A stretch of 64,000 nt of DNA from Streptomyces europaeiscabiei (lineage in GTDB: Bacteria > Actinomycetota > Actinomycetes > Streptomycetales > Streptomycetaceae), in the NCBI RefSeq assembly GCF_036346855.1, contig NZ_CP107841.1, forward strand, positions 10,482,001-10,546,000, in the 5' to 3' direction. Under the pieces are notes generated by a model. The model did not search any database and was not told where the DNA came from. It saw only the letters and a program-made list of their open reading frames with translations. Shown here piece after piece: positions 38,341 to 48,495 of this stretch (positions within the stretch are counted from its first letter, which is position 1; the number at the start of each line of letters is the position of its first letter). The translations under genes and the position numbers were made by a program.

Positions 38341-39288
38341 TTAATAGTTGGCATCCTGCTGTTCCAGCCATTTTGTAATCACCTGGTTTGTTTCTTCCGG
38401 CTTTTCCTGCTGGATCCAATGACCGCAATCCAGATTGACCACTTCCACATGGGGCACGAACTCCGCCAGTTTCTCAGACCTCTGGACCGCATCCCGGTCG
38501 CCGTAGATCATGAGCGTGGGCTGCTGGATGATCGGGTCCACGTCCGCCAGCAAGCGCCAGTTGCGGTCAAGATTCCTGTACCAATTCACACTGCCCGTGA
38601 ACCCTGTCGATTCGAAGGCGGAGACGAAAACGGCCAGTTCGCTGTCGCTCATGAGGGGATCACCGAGTGGTGTTTCCGCTCTGGCGAGATCGATCATCGC
38701 CATGCCCGGCTGAGGTTCCCTGGGGGGCTCGTTCTTCCGGTACATGTTGCGAAGGAACTGGAAGGTATTCTCTTCGAACACGGCGTCCGCGACGCCTGGC
38801 TGACGATTGAAGTGGACGAAATAGAAGTCGCCGCCGAGCGCATCTTCCATGAACTCGATCCAGGGCTTTTCTCCGCGCTCTTGGTAAGGCAAGCTCAGGT
38901 TGATCACTTTGTTTACACGGTCCGGATGCAGCAGGGTCAGTCCCCAGACGACCATTGCACCCCAGTCGTGACCGACAAAAGTGGCATCCTCGTACCCGTA
39001 GTGATCGAGAAGCGCGACGAGATCACCCGACAAGCATTCAATGTCATAGTCCGTCACTTCGGCCGGACGGGATGAATTGCCATAACCTCGCTGATTCGGG
39101 ACGATGACGTGGTAGCCCGCTGCGGCAAGGGCGGGCACCTGATGGCGCCAGGAAAAGGCATGCTCTGGCCAGCCATGACAGAGCATAATGGGTTTTCCTG
39201 CGTTTTCTCGACCTGCTTCAAAGACCTCAAGCTCTACACCGTTGACAGAAACAAGGGTGGGGTCGGGGAAATCTACTGGATCGAACAC
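38341..39288 (-). CDS. Epoxide hydrolase (alpha/beta-hydrolase)
   Basis: 315 aa from GTG 39288. HGWPE oxyanion motif (IMLCHGWPEHAFSWRHQVPA), nucleophile Asp in FVGHDWGAMVVWG, and catalytic acid/base region ending DCGHWIQQEKPEET. The HGWP and nucleophile-Asp pattern fits soluble epoxide hydrolases; haloalkane dehalogenase is less likely. Base composition stands out: 38341-38400 is about 43 percent GC, against roughly 70 percent around it, with many A/T-ending codons, pointing to recent transfer from a lower-GC donor. It is divergent from the WYL regulator at 39484. Confidence 0.88.
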   Translation of the reverse strand: MFDPVDFPDPTLVSVNGVELEVFEAGRENAGKPIMLCHGWPEHAFSWRHQVPALAAAGYHVIVPNQRGYGNSSRPAEVTDYDIECLSGDLVALLDHYGYEDATFVGHDWGAMVVWGLTLLHPDRVNKVINLSLPYQERGEKPWIEFMEDALGGDFYFVHFNRQPGVADAVFEENTFQFLRNMYRKNEPPREPQPGMAMIDLARAETPLGDPLMSDSELAVFVSAFESTGFTGSVNWYRNLDRNWRLLADVDPIIQQPTLMIYGDRDAVQRSEKLAEFVPHVEVVNLDCGHWIQQEKPEETNQVITKWLEQQDANY

Positions 39289-39483
39289 TGCATTTCCTCT
39301 CTATTCTTTCGGGGTGATCAGGCTCAGGCGACGAAGGTTCCTGAAGAAAGCGTCGACGCACCCCTGAAAGGCCGAGGGTCGATGCGGTCGTGGGCAGTGG
39401 GACTCGCCGGTGAGGTCATGTCGCCATCCTGCCGACCCAAACCGGTCAGCCCGTGACCGGTTTTATGTGAAAGTGTCGTCGGC

Positions 39484-40431
39484 ATGCGAACCGACCGGCT
39501 GGTGGCCATCCTCCTTCTGCTGCAACGGCGCGAGCGGGTGACAGCAGCAGAGGTCGCCCAAGAGTTGGAGATCTCCGAGCGCACCGCCCGCCGCGACCTC
39601 GACGCCCTGGCCATGGCCGGGGTGCCCGTGTACTCCATGCAGGGCCGAGGTGGCGGCTGGCGCCTCGTGGGCGGCGCCCGCACCGACCTGTCCGGGTTGA
39701 CCGCGAGTGAGGCCCGCGCCCTTTTCCTGGTTGCCGGCCCGGCCTCGGCTGCGACGCCGGCCGTGAAAGCAGCTCTGCGCAAGCTCGTGCATGCCCTGCC
39801 GGAGCCCTTCCGGGTGCAGGCCGAGGCAGCAGCGTCGTCCTTGGTCATGGACCCGCAACGATGGGGGGCGAGTCGGGTCGAGCACCGACCGCCTCGCCTC
39901 CTCGACGCACTCCAGGACGCGGTGATCCGCGGCGTCCAGGTGCGGCTCCGCTACGTCGATCGCAAAGGCGCCGAAACCGAGAGAATCGTCCACCCGCTGG
40001 GCATCGTCGCCAAGGGGCTGTTGTGGTACCTCGTCTCCAACACCGAGGCCGGCCGGCGGACCTTCCGGATCGACCGCGTGTCGTCCGCCGACCCGACCGA
40101 CGATCCCGTGCACCGACCCCAGGACTTCGACCTTGCCGAGAGCTGGCGCGAGATCGCCGACGAGATCGACCGCAAGCGAACGCCCCTCGAGATTCAGGCG
40201 GTATGCGCGCCTCACGGGATAGGTCTGCTCCGGATGGCGCTCGGCGGTCGGCTCCAGGTGGGAGGTTCCGCGACCGACGGCCGCGTCGAGGTCGTGATCC
40301 GCGGCCCCAACGAGTACGTGCTCGCCGGCGAGCTTGCCGGGCTGGTCGAATGGCTCGAGGTGACCGGCCCTCCGGGTGTGCGAGACCATCTGGCCTCGAT
40401 CGGCAACGCGCTCGTCGAGCGATACGGCTGA
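39484..40431 (+). CDS. WYL-domain transcriptional regulator (YafY family)
   Basis: 315 aa. N-terminal DeoR-type helix-turn-helix (RVTAAEVAQELEISERTARR then DLDALAMAGVPVYSMQGRGG), a WYL domain (GLLWYLVSNTEAGRRTFRID with the W-Y-L core) and a C-terminal extension. WYL proteins sense nucleic acid or small ligands and control stress or catabolic genes. It is divergent from the epoxide hydrolase and the only regulator nearby. GC content is normal here, unlike the hydrolase. Confidence 0.88.
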   Translation: MRTDRLVAILLLLQRRERVTAAEVAQELEISERTARRDLDALAMAGVPVYSMQGRGGGWRLVGGARTDLSGLTASEARALFLVAGPASAATPAVKAALRKLVHALPEPFRVQAEAAASSLVMDPQRWGASRVEHRPPRLLDALQDAVIRGVQVRLRYVDRKGAETERIVHPLGIVAKGLLWYLVSNTEAGRRTFRIDRVSSADPTDDPVHRPQDFDLAESWREIADEIDRKRTPLEIQAVCAPHGIGLLRMALGGRLQVGGSATDGRVEVVIRGPNEYVLAGELAGLVEWLEVTGPPGVRDHLASIGNALVERYG

Positions 40432-40434
40432 AGG

Positions 40435-40657
40435 CGGCAACCGGCAACTCAAACGCGCAATGTTCCCATCCGCGTTCGCCGCACTGCACGATCCCGCCTC
40501 CCGCACCTACTACGACCGCTGCCGGGCCCGCGGAAAGACCCATACGCAGGCTCTTCTCCGCCTGGCCCGACAACGGATCAGCGTGCTGTTCGCGATGCTC
40601 CGCGACGGCACCTTCTACGAACCCAGAACCCCACGCCTCACTTCACGAAGAACATAG
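40435..40657 (+). pseudogene. IS110-family transposase, C-terminal remnant
   Basis: Reads GNRQLKRAMFPSAFAALHDP, ASRTYYDRCRARGKTHTQAL and LRLARQRISVLFAMLRDGTF then YEPRTPRL, the C-terminal Ser-containing domain end of IS110-type DEDD transposases. Its 5' part is missing: the gene begins 3 bp after the WYL stop. Its right end abuts the 3' half of the split tetR gene, probably at GAGGCACC (40658-40665). Confidence 0.8.
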
Positions 40658-40666
40658 AGGCACCCT

Positions 40667-41029
40667 CCGGACGCCGAGCCCACCCTCGACCAGGCCTTCG
40701 ACTGGTTCGTACGGGACGCCGTGCACACCGCGGTCGCCGAACGCGAGCTGGCCGCCCTGCACATCACTCTCACCGCCGCGAACCTGGAGCCGGGCTCGGC
40801 CCTGCACGCCTGGCTCCGCGATGGGCGGGCCCTGCGGGGCCATCTGAATGCCCTGTTCGCACGGGCTGCGGCCGACGGCACGGCCCGGTCCGACCGGGAC
40901 CCGGCGGCGCCGGCCACGGACGTGGCCGCGTTCATCGAGGGCGCCCACCTGCTGTGGCTCCTGGACAGGGACGAGGTCGACCTGACCGCCGTGCACCGCA
41001 GCTACTTCGAGGACCGGCGACTCGCCTGA
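40667..41029 (+). pseudogene. TetR-type regulator, 3' half (ligand-binding end)
   Basis: From 40670 the frame reads DAEPTLDQAFDWFVRDAVHT, AVAERELAALHITLTAANLE and ends SYFEDRRLA, the C-terminal domain of a TetR regulator without its helix-turn-helix. The first 39 bases repeat 29278-29316 (37 matches). The helix-turn-helix half sits at 29125-29316, so the 11.35-kb stretch between belongs to an insertion or rearrangement. Confidence 0.75.
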
Positions 41030-41191
41030 AGCCCTGACCGACATCGGTGCGGGCCGGGTTATCCGGCCACAGGCCACTGATCACGCCAGAGCCGGATCGC
41101 CACACGCATCCTGTACAACCCTCGCCCCTCCGTTCGAGTCGCACTTCCCGAGCAGCAGCAGTTCTCACGACTGACTCGAAAGGCACCGCCT

Positions 41192-42661
41192 ATGTCCCGA
41201 GCGCCCCGAGCCACCCGACGCAGGATCAGCAGCGCCCTCCTGGCCGTACCCCTGGCCGCCTCGATGGTGCTGACCGGCTCCGGCTCGTCGTCGGCAGCCC
41301 CCGCGTCCGTCCCCGCCGCGGACGACTTCAACGGGGACGGCTACGCCGACCTGGTCGTCGGCGCGCCGAACGCGACCGTGTCCGGCGAGACGAAGGCCGG
41401 GTACGTGGCCGTGACGTACGGCTCGGCCAAGGGGCTGTCGACGGCGAACAAGAAAATCGTCAGCCGTTCGACCGCCGGGATCCCGGGGGCCGCCACCGCG
41501 AACCAGTTCTTCGGCGCCTCGTTCGCCAGGGCGGACCTGGACCGCGACGGCTACGGCGACCTCGTGATCGCGGGCGGCAAGGAGGGCTCGGTGATCCTGT
41601 GGGGCTCCGCGTCCGGTCTGACCGGCGGTATTGGCATCGCGTACGGGGCCGTGCCCCAGGCCGGTGACTTCGACGGCGACGGCAAGACCGACCTGGCGCT
41701 GTTCTCCGCGCAGCGGGTGAGCGGCGACGACCCGTCGGGCGCCCCGGCCGCGCTGTGGAAGGGCCCGATCAAGCGCGACGGCAAGCCCACCGCCGTACTG
41801 CCGCTTCTGGACAGGTCCCTGTGGTGGGGCTGGTCCGAGGAGGACGACTCCTGCGAGACGGGCGGCGGCTGCGAGAACGGCCCCGCGTCGATCACCGGCC
41901 CCGTCGTCTCCGGCGAGGTCGGCGACTTCGACGGCGACGGCCGCGACGACATTCTCCAGGTGGCCTACAGAGGCGACGGCAACTGGGAGGGACGTCTGCT
42001 CATGGGCGGCGGCGCGACGGGCTTCACCCGGGGCGACGAGTCCGGCCTGCGTATCGGCGAGGACGGCGACACCGCCGCCGGGGACGTCAACGGCGACGGC
42101 CGCGACGACCTGGTGGCCGGCTCCGGCGGCGGGAGGGCCCATATCACCTACGGCTCGGCGGCCGGTCTCACCGCCGAGCACACCCACGCCTTCGACCAGG
42201 ATCTGCCGGGCTTCCCCGGCGCCCAGGAGGAGGGCGACCACCTCGGCTCCGCCGTGTCCGTCGCCGACGTCACCGGCGACGGCTACGCCGACGTCGCGCT
42301 CGGCATCGAGGGCGAGGACGTCGGCAGCGTTGCTGACGCCGGGTCGGTCGCCCTGCTGCACGGCAGCGCCGCGGGGCTCACCGGTGCCGGGGCCCAGGTC
42401 TTCCACCAGAACACGGCGGGTGTCCCCGGAGTGGCCGAGAAGAACGACCAGTTCGGCGCCACGGCCGCCCTGCTCGACGTCAACGGCGACGGCCACCGTG
42501 ACCTGGCAGCCGCGTCCACGGCGGAGAACGCCTCCAACGGCGCCGTCTGGCTGCTGCGCGGCATCTCGTCCGGCTTCACCACCAAGTCGGCCCAGGCCTT
42601 CGGCCCGAAGGACCTGTCGGCCCCCTACACGAACGCCCTGTTCGGCAGCTTCCTCCGCTGA
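41192..42661 (+). CDS. Secreted FG-GAP repeat protein (integrin-alpha-like beta-propeller)
   Basis: 489 aa. Signal peptide residues 1-35 (RRRISSALLAVPLAASMVLT ... SSSAAP). Several FG-GAP repeats with calcium-binding DxDxDG loops are visible: DDFNGDGYADLVVGAP, DLDRDGYGDLVIAGG, GDFDGDGKTDLALFS, GDFDGDGRDDILQVA, GDVNGDGRDDLVAGS and [13 protein letters not shown]. They form one blade each of a seven-bladed propeller. Two Cys (CETGGGC) may form a disulphide. No enzymatic domain; an extracellular adhesion or binding role is inferred. Confidence 0.9.
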   Translation: MSRAPRATRRRISSALLAVPLAASMVLTGSGSSSAAPASVPAADDFNGDGYADLVVGAPNATVSGETKAGYVAVTYGSAKGLSTANKKIVSRSTAGIPGAATANQFFGASFARADLDRDGYGDLVIAGGKEGSVILWGSASGLTGGIGIAYGAVPQAGDFDGDGKTDLALFSAQRVSGDDPSGAPAALWKGPIKRDGKPTAVLPLLDRSLWWGWSEEDDSCETGGGCENGPASITGPVVSGEVGDFDGDGRDDILQVAYRGDGNWEGRLLMGGGATGFTRGDESGLRIGEDGDTAAGDVNGDGRDDLVAGSGGGRAHITYGSAAGLTAEHTHAFDQDLPGFPGAQEEGDHLGSAVSVADVTGDGYADVALGIEGEDVGSVADAGSVALLHGSAAGLTGAGAQVFHQNTAGVPGVAEKNDQFGATAALLDVNGDGHRDLAAASTAENASNGAVWLLRGISSGFTTKSAQAFGPKDLSAPYTNALFGSFLR

Positions 42662-42718
42662 CCGGCCAACGCCACACGGACGGGCCGCCCGGAGCGAGAA
42701 CTCCGGGCGGCCGGACTC

Positions 42719-42925
42719 CTACCCCGGTACGTGCGTGGGCGCGAACATGCGCAGGGCCGCCGGGAGCACCACCAGCGACGGGCCCGGCGCGGCGAGGGCC
42801 TTGGCCAGGTCCTCCGCGAGGGTGTCGGGGCTCGTGCGCACCCCCGGTACCCAAAGGATTCCGCCGGCGCCACGTAGTCCGGTCGGCTCAGTTCCGTGCC
42901 GGTCGCCTCGCCGAAGGCGGACCGT
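42719..42925 (-). pseudogene. Thiamine-pyrophosphate enzyme (acetolactate synthase/benzoylformate decarboxylase type), C-terminal relic
   Basis: The minus strand reads ELSRPDYVAPAESFG, then after a frameshift VPGVRTSPDTLAEDLAKALA and APGPSLVVLPAALRMFAP to the stop. This is the end of the C-terminal TPP-binding domain of this family. All upstream parts are missing. Confidence 0.65.
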
Positions 42926-43081
42926 AGAGGTCCTCGCGCCGGTCGGCGATCCGTTCCCAATCACCGGTCGGCCTTCGTCGTGGGCGCGGGTACTGCGCGG
43001 GCGATCCGCCGGCCCGGCACACCACCAGTTGGGCACGTTCATCCGTACGCGGCTGGGCAAGTTCACGTATACGCCAACAAC

Positions 43082-43330
43082 GTCTGGACCGGTGGAGGAT
43101 GGGGGGCGAGTCCCTGATCGGCGAGCAGACGCGAGACCGCCGCGAACTGGACTTGATACACCGGCAGGACCAGGAAGCGCCGTGTTGGCAGCCCTCCATG
43201 AGGCCGGCTTCGTTGAGACCTGAACTGGAGGCCCACCCGATTCGTCGTGACGGCACCGGACGGAAGAGAGATTGACCTCCACCCGCTGGTCCTCGCCGAC
43301 GACGGCTCAGCAGTGCAGGCGTCACCCGAA
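43082..43330 (+). pseudogene. Lincosamide/aminoglycoside-type nucleotidyltransferase relic
   Basis: With two frameshifts the plus strand reads WTGGGWG, SLIGEQTRDRRELDLIHRQD, AVLAALHEAGFVET, then NWRPTRFVVTAPDGREIDLH followed by PLVLADDGSAVQA. This is the N-terminal nucleotidyltransferase fold of Lnu/AadD-type resistance enzymes. Stops and shifts occur near 43112 and 43180-43220; the C-terminal half is absent because the GNAT gene end follows at 43346. Confidence 0.65.
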
Positions 43331-43345
43331 CCCGAACCCACTCAC

Positions 43346-43879
43346 CTACCTGTCCTCATGCTGGTTTTCCCGCAGGTTCTTCTCGAGGAGTGTGAACGAC
43401 TTGGGTGCACCACCCGGCTGCGGCTTGCCCGCCTTGTGACCGACGACCCCGTAGCCGGCGTCCAGGTAGTAAGCGTTCAGGCGCGCGTTGCCGGCCAGGC
43501 AGTCCAGACGCACGAACGCCCGCCCCGCCGCGGCAACGCGGTGCTCCGCAGCCCGCAGCAACACCCGCCCCGTCCCCGGCTGGGCGCTGCTGCGGTCCAC
43601 CATCAGCCGATGCACGTAGCCGGCCACCGGCGGTTGCGGTCCCCAGGCGTCCTCGTCCTCCCACCACAGCTCCCATGCCCCGGCCATGCGGCCGTCGGCC
43701 TCGGCGACCCAGACCTCGCCACTCGCCATGGTCTTGCGGAAGTGTTCCTCGTTCAGCTGGCCGGGCTGCCACTGGCCGGTGATGCCCTGGGTGAGCATCC
43801 ACCGGGCAGCGTCGTCGCGCAGACGAACGAGAGCAGCGAGGTCGGTCTCGTCGGCGAGACGGAAGTGGAGATCGTTCAC
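43346..43879 (-). CDS. GNAT-family N-acetyltransferase
   Basis: 177 aa. GTG 43879 gives the usual length (NDLHFRLADETDLAALVRLR at the start); longer starts add unrelated sequence. Acetyl-CoA signature region RSSAQPGTGRVLLRAAEHRV and motif B LNAYYLDAGYGVVGHK are visible. Substrate unknown. Next to the nucleotidyltransferase relic it may be part of an old resistance cluster, which is inference from position only. Confidence 0.82.
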   Translation of the reverse strand: MNDLHFRLADETDLAALVRLRDDAARWMLTQGITGQWQPGQLNEEHFRKTMASGEVWVAEADGRMAGAWELWWEDEDAWGPQPPVAGYVHRLMVDRSSAQPGTGRVLLRAAEHRVAAAGRAFVRLDCLAGNARLNAYYLDAGYGVVGHKAGKPQPGGAPKSFTLLEKNLRENQHEDR

Positions 43880-44071
43880 CTCGGAATCCTCGCACGGTGG
43901 CTCGACGGGTCCCTCCCTCCAGACCACGAGCCCTCGGAACGCGATCGTCAGCGCAGCTCCACCGCGTCTTCGGCATCGCAACGCACTTTTGATCCACGGC
44001 GGCGGGCGAAGACCCTCCCCACGTTGAGCGACCGAGCGAGGTCTCCGAGCCGTCAACCATCAATCAAACAG

Positions 44072-44145
44072 CCCGCCAACCAGAGATCAAAGACGCTACA
44101 CGACCAGCAGGTCCGGCTGCGACACCCGCCAACCAGCGGTCAAAG
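44072..44145. repeat. Imperfect direct repeat pair, 21 bp
   Basis: Two copies starting CCCGCCAACCAG, at 44072-44092 and 44125-44145, differ at two positions. A CGCAGCC word also appears in inverted positions nearby. Possibly a remnant of an element end or a recombinase site. Confidence 0.6.
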
Positions 44146-44582
44146 TCACAGTGACGTTGAGCGAAACCTGGCCACTTTGACTCGCAGCCGGCCGGCAACG
44201 GATAGCGACCGGTCTGGTGGCTGCGAGTTGCGGTCGGATACGGGGAGCCGCGCAAAGTGAGAGCACAGGGCTGCTGTCGTGAGGGCGTGGAAACGCTGCC
44301 CGCGTGGCGCGGCGGTACGCGGTCGGCCCGAACAGCAGGCGCACTGGGAGCGACAGCCACGTTCCTCACAGGCATGACGAGCGGCGGCCTGACCGCCTGG
44401 ACAGGTGGAGCGCTCATCATTGGTGGCTTCCTCCTGGACGCAACCTGCTCTTCCTTCCCAGCGGACACCGGCTCGCCGCTTGCTTGGCTCGGCTGATCCG
44501 GGCCCGGCAGAGCCCTTCTCCTCGAGTAACCGGCCGGAATGAGGCAACACCCCTGCTGCCCACCCAGAACGGGCGGTGACGG

Positions 44583-44621
44583 CAGGCCCGCCTCCGCCGG
44601 TCAGATGATCAGGCGGGCCTG
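44583..44621. terminator. 11-bp perfect hairpin
   Basis: CAGGCCCGCCT and AGGCGGGCCTG flank a 17-base loop. It stands in the gene-poor stretch and may be left from a lost gene. Confidence 0.5.
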
Positions 44622-44932
44622 GTGACTTCGCCCGTCTGGCCACTGCTGGTTCGGGGCCTACGACCTCAGATGCGATGTGCCGCCGACCGGACCACACGGG
44701 CAAACACCTGGGTGCGTGAGTCAGAAGGCCGACGGGGAGGTTCCTGGCGGGGCGCCGACCGACTTCCGATGGAGTGACTCTTCGTGGCTCCGAAGACGCC
44801 CTGCTCTCCACTCTGCCCGATGCCGCCGGGAAGGTGGCCGAGCAGCGTCAGCCTTCGTTGCGGACCGGGTCACAACAACGGTGACCGAGACCCTCACGAA
44901 ACGCCATACACACCGAGTGGTAGACATGCGAG

Positions 44933-44991
44933 AAGTACCAAGCCGTGGTTCCCACCTCCTGGACGCAGGTGGGAACCACGGCTTGGTACTT
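44933..44991 (-). terminator. Very strong terminator of the inositol transporter operon
   Basis: A 24-bp perfect stem (AAGTACCAAGCCGTGG... at 44933-44956 pairs with 44968-44991) with an 11-base loop ends 21 bp beyond the stop of the ABC ATPase gene (minus strand). It is the longest perfect dyad seen in the window. Confidence 0.85.
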
Positions 44992-45012
44992 GAGGAGGCC
45001 GCCGGAGGGCAG

Positions 45013-45963
<951 letters not shown>

Positions 45964-45971
45964 GGGGTGGT

Positions 45972-47048
45972 TCACCTCCGGGTCGCTTGGCTGCGGACCC
46001 ACAAGTTGACGAGGGCGGCGATCAGGAGCATCACGCCGAGGAAGGCCTTGAACCAGTCGGGGTTCCAGTTGGCGTAGACGATGCCCTGGGAGACCATGCC
46101 GAAGATGAAGGCACCGATGACCGGGCCGATCGCCGAGCCGTAGCCACCGGTCAGCAGGCATCCGCCGATCACGGCGGCGATGATGTACAGGAACTCGTTG
46201 CCCACGCCCTCGCCGGACTGCACCGTGTTGAACGAGAACAGCAGGTGCATGCCCACGAACCAGGCGCCTGCGCCGACACCCATGAAGAGGGCGATCTTGG
46301 TGAGGTTGACCGGGACGCCGACCGCGCGGGCGGAGTCCTTGTTGCCGCCGACGGCGAAGATCCAGTTGCCGAACTTGGTGCGCAGCAGCAGCCAGGTCGC
46401 GATGCCCGCGAAGGCGAGCCAGTAGAACACAGTGATCTTGAAGTTGACGCCGCCGATGGGGATCTCGGAGGCGAAGACGCTCTTGGCCTGGTCGAAGCCG
46501 TCCATGTCGGCGATCGAGTCGGACGCCACGTTGCCGGTGAAGATCTTTGTGACGGCGAGGTTGGAGCCCTGGAGGATCAGGAACGAGCCGAGGGTGACCA
46601 GGAAGCTCGGCAGGCCGGTCCTGATCAGCAGCCAGCCGTTGAACGCGCCGACCGCCAGCGACACGATCAGCGCGACGATCACGCCGGTCCATACGTTCAC
46701 CGACAACTGGAAGCTCAGGATCGCGGCGGTGAGGGCGGAGGTGGTGACCGCGACGCCGGCGGAGAGGTCGAACTCGCCGCCGATCGTCAGCAGGGCCACC
46801 GGCAGGGCCATGATGCCCATCACCGACGCCTGGTAGAGCACCGTCGCCAGCGAGCCGGCCTCGCGGAAGGAAGGCGCGACGGAGAAGAAGAACAGATAGA
46901 CGCCGATCGCGGCGATCAGTGCGCCGACCTCGGGGCGGGCCAGCAGTCGGTGCCCCAGGGAACGCTGTGTGGTGCGGCCGTCCTTCTGGGCGGCCGGCGG
47001 AGCCGGCGACGAGGGGGAACTCGCCGCCGGTGCCGTTGCTTGGGTCAT
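45972..47048 (-). CDS. ABC transporter permease, probable myo-inositol uptake
   Basis: 358 aa from ATG 47048. BPD_transp_2 fold with about ten hydrophobic segments ([60 protein letters not shown]). The conserved GGEFDLSAG loop contacts the ATPase. Eight bases separate it from the ATPase gene and seven from the binding protein gene, so one transcript is expected. Confidence 0.88.
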   Translation of the reverse strand: MTQATAPAASSPSSPAPPAAQKDGRTTQRSLGHRLLARPEVGALIAAIGVYLFFFSVAPSFREAGSLATVLYQASVMGIMALPVALLTIGGEFDLSAGVAVTTSALTAAILSFQLSVNVWTGVIVALIVSLAVGAFNGWLLIRTGLPSFLVTLGSFLILQGSNLAVTKIFTGNVASDSIADMDGFDQAKSVFASEIPIGGVNFKITVFYWLAFAGIATWLLLRTKFGNWIFAVGGNKDSARAVGVPVNLTKIALFMGVGAGAWFVGMHLLFSFNTVQSGEGVGNEFLYIIAAVIGGCLLTGGYGSAIGPVIGAFIFGMVSQGIVYANWNPDWFKAFLGVMLLIAALVNLWVRSQATRR

Positions 47049-47055
47049 GATCGGA

Positions 47056-48060
47056 TCACCGGGTGCCCTTCGCGGCGAACTCGGCCACGGTGTCGGCGTT
47101 GTCCTTGGTGATGAAGGCCGGGCCGGTGAGCACGGGCGCGGTGCCGCCCCCGCTGAAGTTGCCGTTGTTCTTGTAGAGCCACAGACCATCGACGGCGAGG
47201 TAGCCCTGGAGGTAGGGCTGCTGGTCGACGGCGAACTCGATGGTGTTGTCCTGTACGGCCTTCACCAGGTCCTTGTTGAGGTCGAACGTGGCGATCTTGG
47301 CCTTGCTGCTGGCGTCGGACACCGACTGCACCGCTGTGAGTGCGATCGGGGCACCGAGGGTGACCACACGGTCGATGGAGGAGTCCTGCTTGAGCTTTGC
47401 GGTGATGGTCGACTTTACGGAGGGCATGTCGGTGCCGTTGACGTAGAGGATGTCGGTCTTGCCGCTGAAACCCTTCTTCAGGCCGGCGCAGCGGGCCTCA
47501 AGGGCGACTTGTCCCTGTTCCTGGATGACGCAGAGGGCGTGCTTGGCGCTCGAGTCGTTGAGGCGTTCGCCGAAGGCCTGGCCGGCGATGTTCTCGTCCT
47601 GGCCGAAGTACTCCAGCATGCCGAGGTCTTTCCAGTCGTCGAGACCGGAGTTGAACCCGACGACGGGAATGCCCGCGGCAGTGGCCTTGGCCACGGCGTC
47701 CTTCATGGCGTCCGGCTTGGCGGCGGTGAGCGCGATGCCGTCGACCTTCTGGTCGATGGCGTTCTGCACGAGGTTGGCCTGGTTGCCGGCGCTCGGGTCG
47801 TTGGAGTAGACCAGCTTGATGTTGTCCTTGGCGGCAGCGGCTTGGGCTCCCTTGCGGATGAGGTCCCAGAAGGTGTCGCCGGGGGCCGCGTGGGTGATCA
47901 TCGCGACGGTCATCCGGGGGGTGTCGGCCTTGCCCGCGGAGACGGCGGCACCGCCTTCCTCGGACTTCTTCCCACCGGAGTTGCTGGAGCAGCCCGTGGC
48001 GATCAGCGCCCCGGTGATGGCGACGGCGGCCAGAGTGGCGGCTCGGTGGTGTCTGTGCAT
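47056..48060 (-). CDS. ABC transporter substrate-binding lipoprotein, probable myo-inositol receptor
   Basis: 334 aa from ATG 48060. Lipobox AITGALIATGCSS; mature protein is a ribose-class periplasmic binding protein (MTVAMITHAAPGDTFWDLIR, KVDGIALTAAKPDAMKDAVA, VVGFNSGLDDWK). Ligand assignment as inositol rests on the shared promoter-operator with the iol operon 10 kb away and is not shown by the protein itself. First gene of the operon; its leader of about 300 bases carries the operator. Confidence 0.87.
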   Translation of the reverse strand: MHRHHRAATLAAVAITGALIATGCSSNSGGKKSEEGGAAVSAGKADTPRMTVAMITHAAPGDTFWDLIRKGAQAAAAKDNIKLVYSNDPSAGNQANLVQNAIDQKVDGIALTAAKPDAMKDAVAKATAAGIPVVGFNSGLDDWKDLGMLEYFGQDENIAGQAFGERLNDSSAKHALCVIQEQGQVALEARCAGLKKGFSGKTDILYVNGTDMPSVKSTITAKLKQDSSIDRVVTLGAPIALTAVQSVSDASSKAKIATFDLNKDLVKAVQDNTIEFAVDQQPYLQGYLAVDGLWLYKNNGNFSGGGTAPVLTGPAFITKDNADTVAEFAAKGTR

Positions 48061-48335
48061 GTCCCTTGCACCTCGCTGTGCTGGTCAGAATGGCTTGTGT
48101 CGGACGGTGTGGAACGGCTTCGGTATGTGCGGGCCGGTGTCTGCGGCCGGGCGTGTGGCGGGCGCGGGTTGAAGGCGGGGGATGGTCCCGCGACGGCAAC
48201 CAGAGCCGACGGGTCGGCGACCGCGACCAGGGGATGCGCCCTCGGGCCGTGAGGCCGGCGGGCGGTAACGCGTGTGCCTGTCCGGCGGCGGAGCGCCGTG
48301 CTCGGCGGTCTTGGTGCGGACCACCTGCTTACCTC

Positions 48336-48401
48336 ACTAGAGCGCTTCATTAGCGCGCTCTAGTAGCTCGTAACTATGGATCCGGCCACCAGCGATGTCA
48401 A
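48336..48401 (-). promoter_or_regulatory. Inositol transporter promoter and operator
   Basis: On the minus strand TTGACA (48396-48401), 17-bp spacer and CATAGT (48373-48378) form a good promoter. Just downstream lies a 29-bp palindrome, ACTAGAGCGC-N9-GCGCTCTAGT (48336-48364), over the expected start site. The inner word TAGCGCGCTCTAG matches the iolC operator (TAGCGCGCGCTAG) at 12 of 13 bases. Binding there would block transcription, so a repressor is expected. Confidence 0.75.
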
Positions 48402-48495
48402 TAATTTTGTCAGGACGTATCGACAAAGTCCGGGCGGGTGGCGTGGGGGGCGTCGGCAGGGTGTCATGGGCCCAGTCACTCCGGCCTTGTGCATG

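Larger units (their letters stand above)
43880..44932. other. Gene-poor kilobase with repeats and hairpins
   Basis: No family motifs were found on either strand. Structure present: two 21-bp near-identical copies (CCCGCCAACCAG then AGATCAAAG or CGGTCAAAG) at 44072-44092 and 44125-44145, and a terminator-like hairpin at 44583-44621. A small open frame at 44257-44496 encodes a Gly/Thr-rich, slightly hydrophobic tail but has no ribosome site and no relatives I recognise. Probably decayed sequence. Confidence 0.4.

Noticed and set aside
44257..44496. Possible 79-residue protein in the gene-poor kilobase
   Set aside because: No ribosome site, no recognisable relatives and ambiguous coding bias on both strands.
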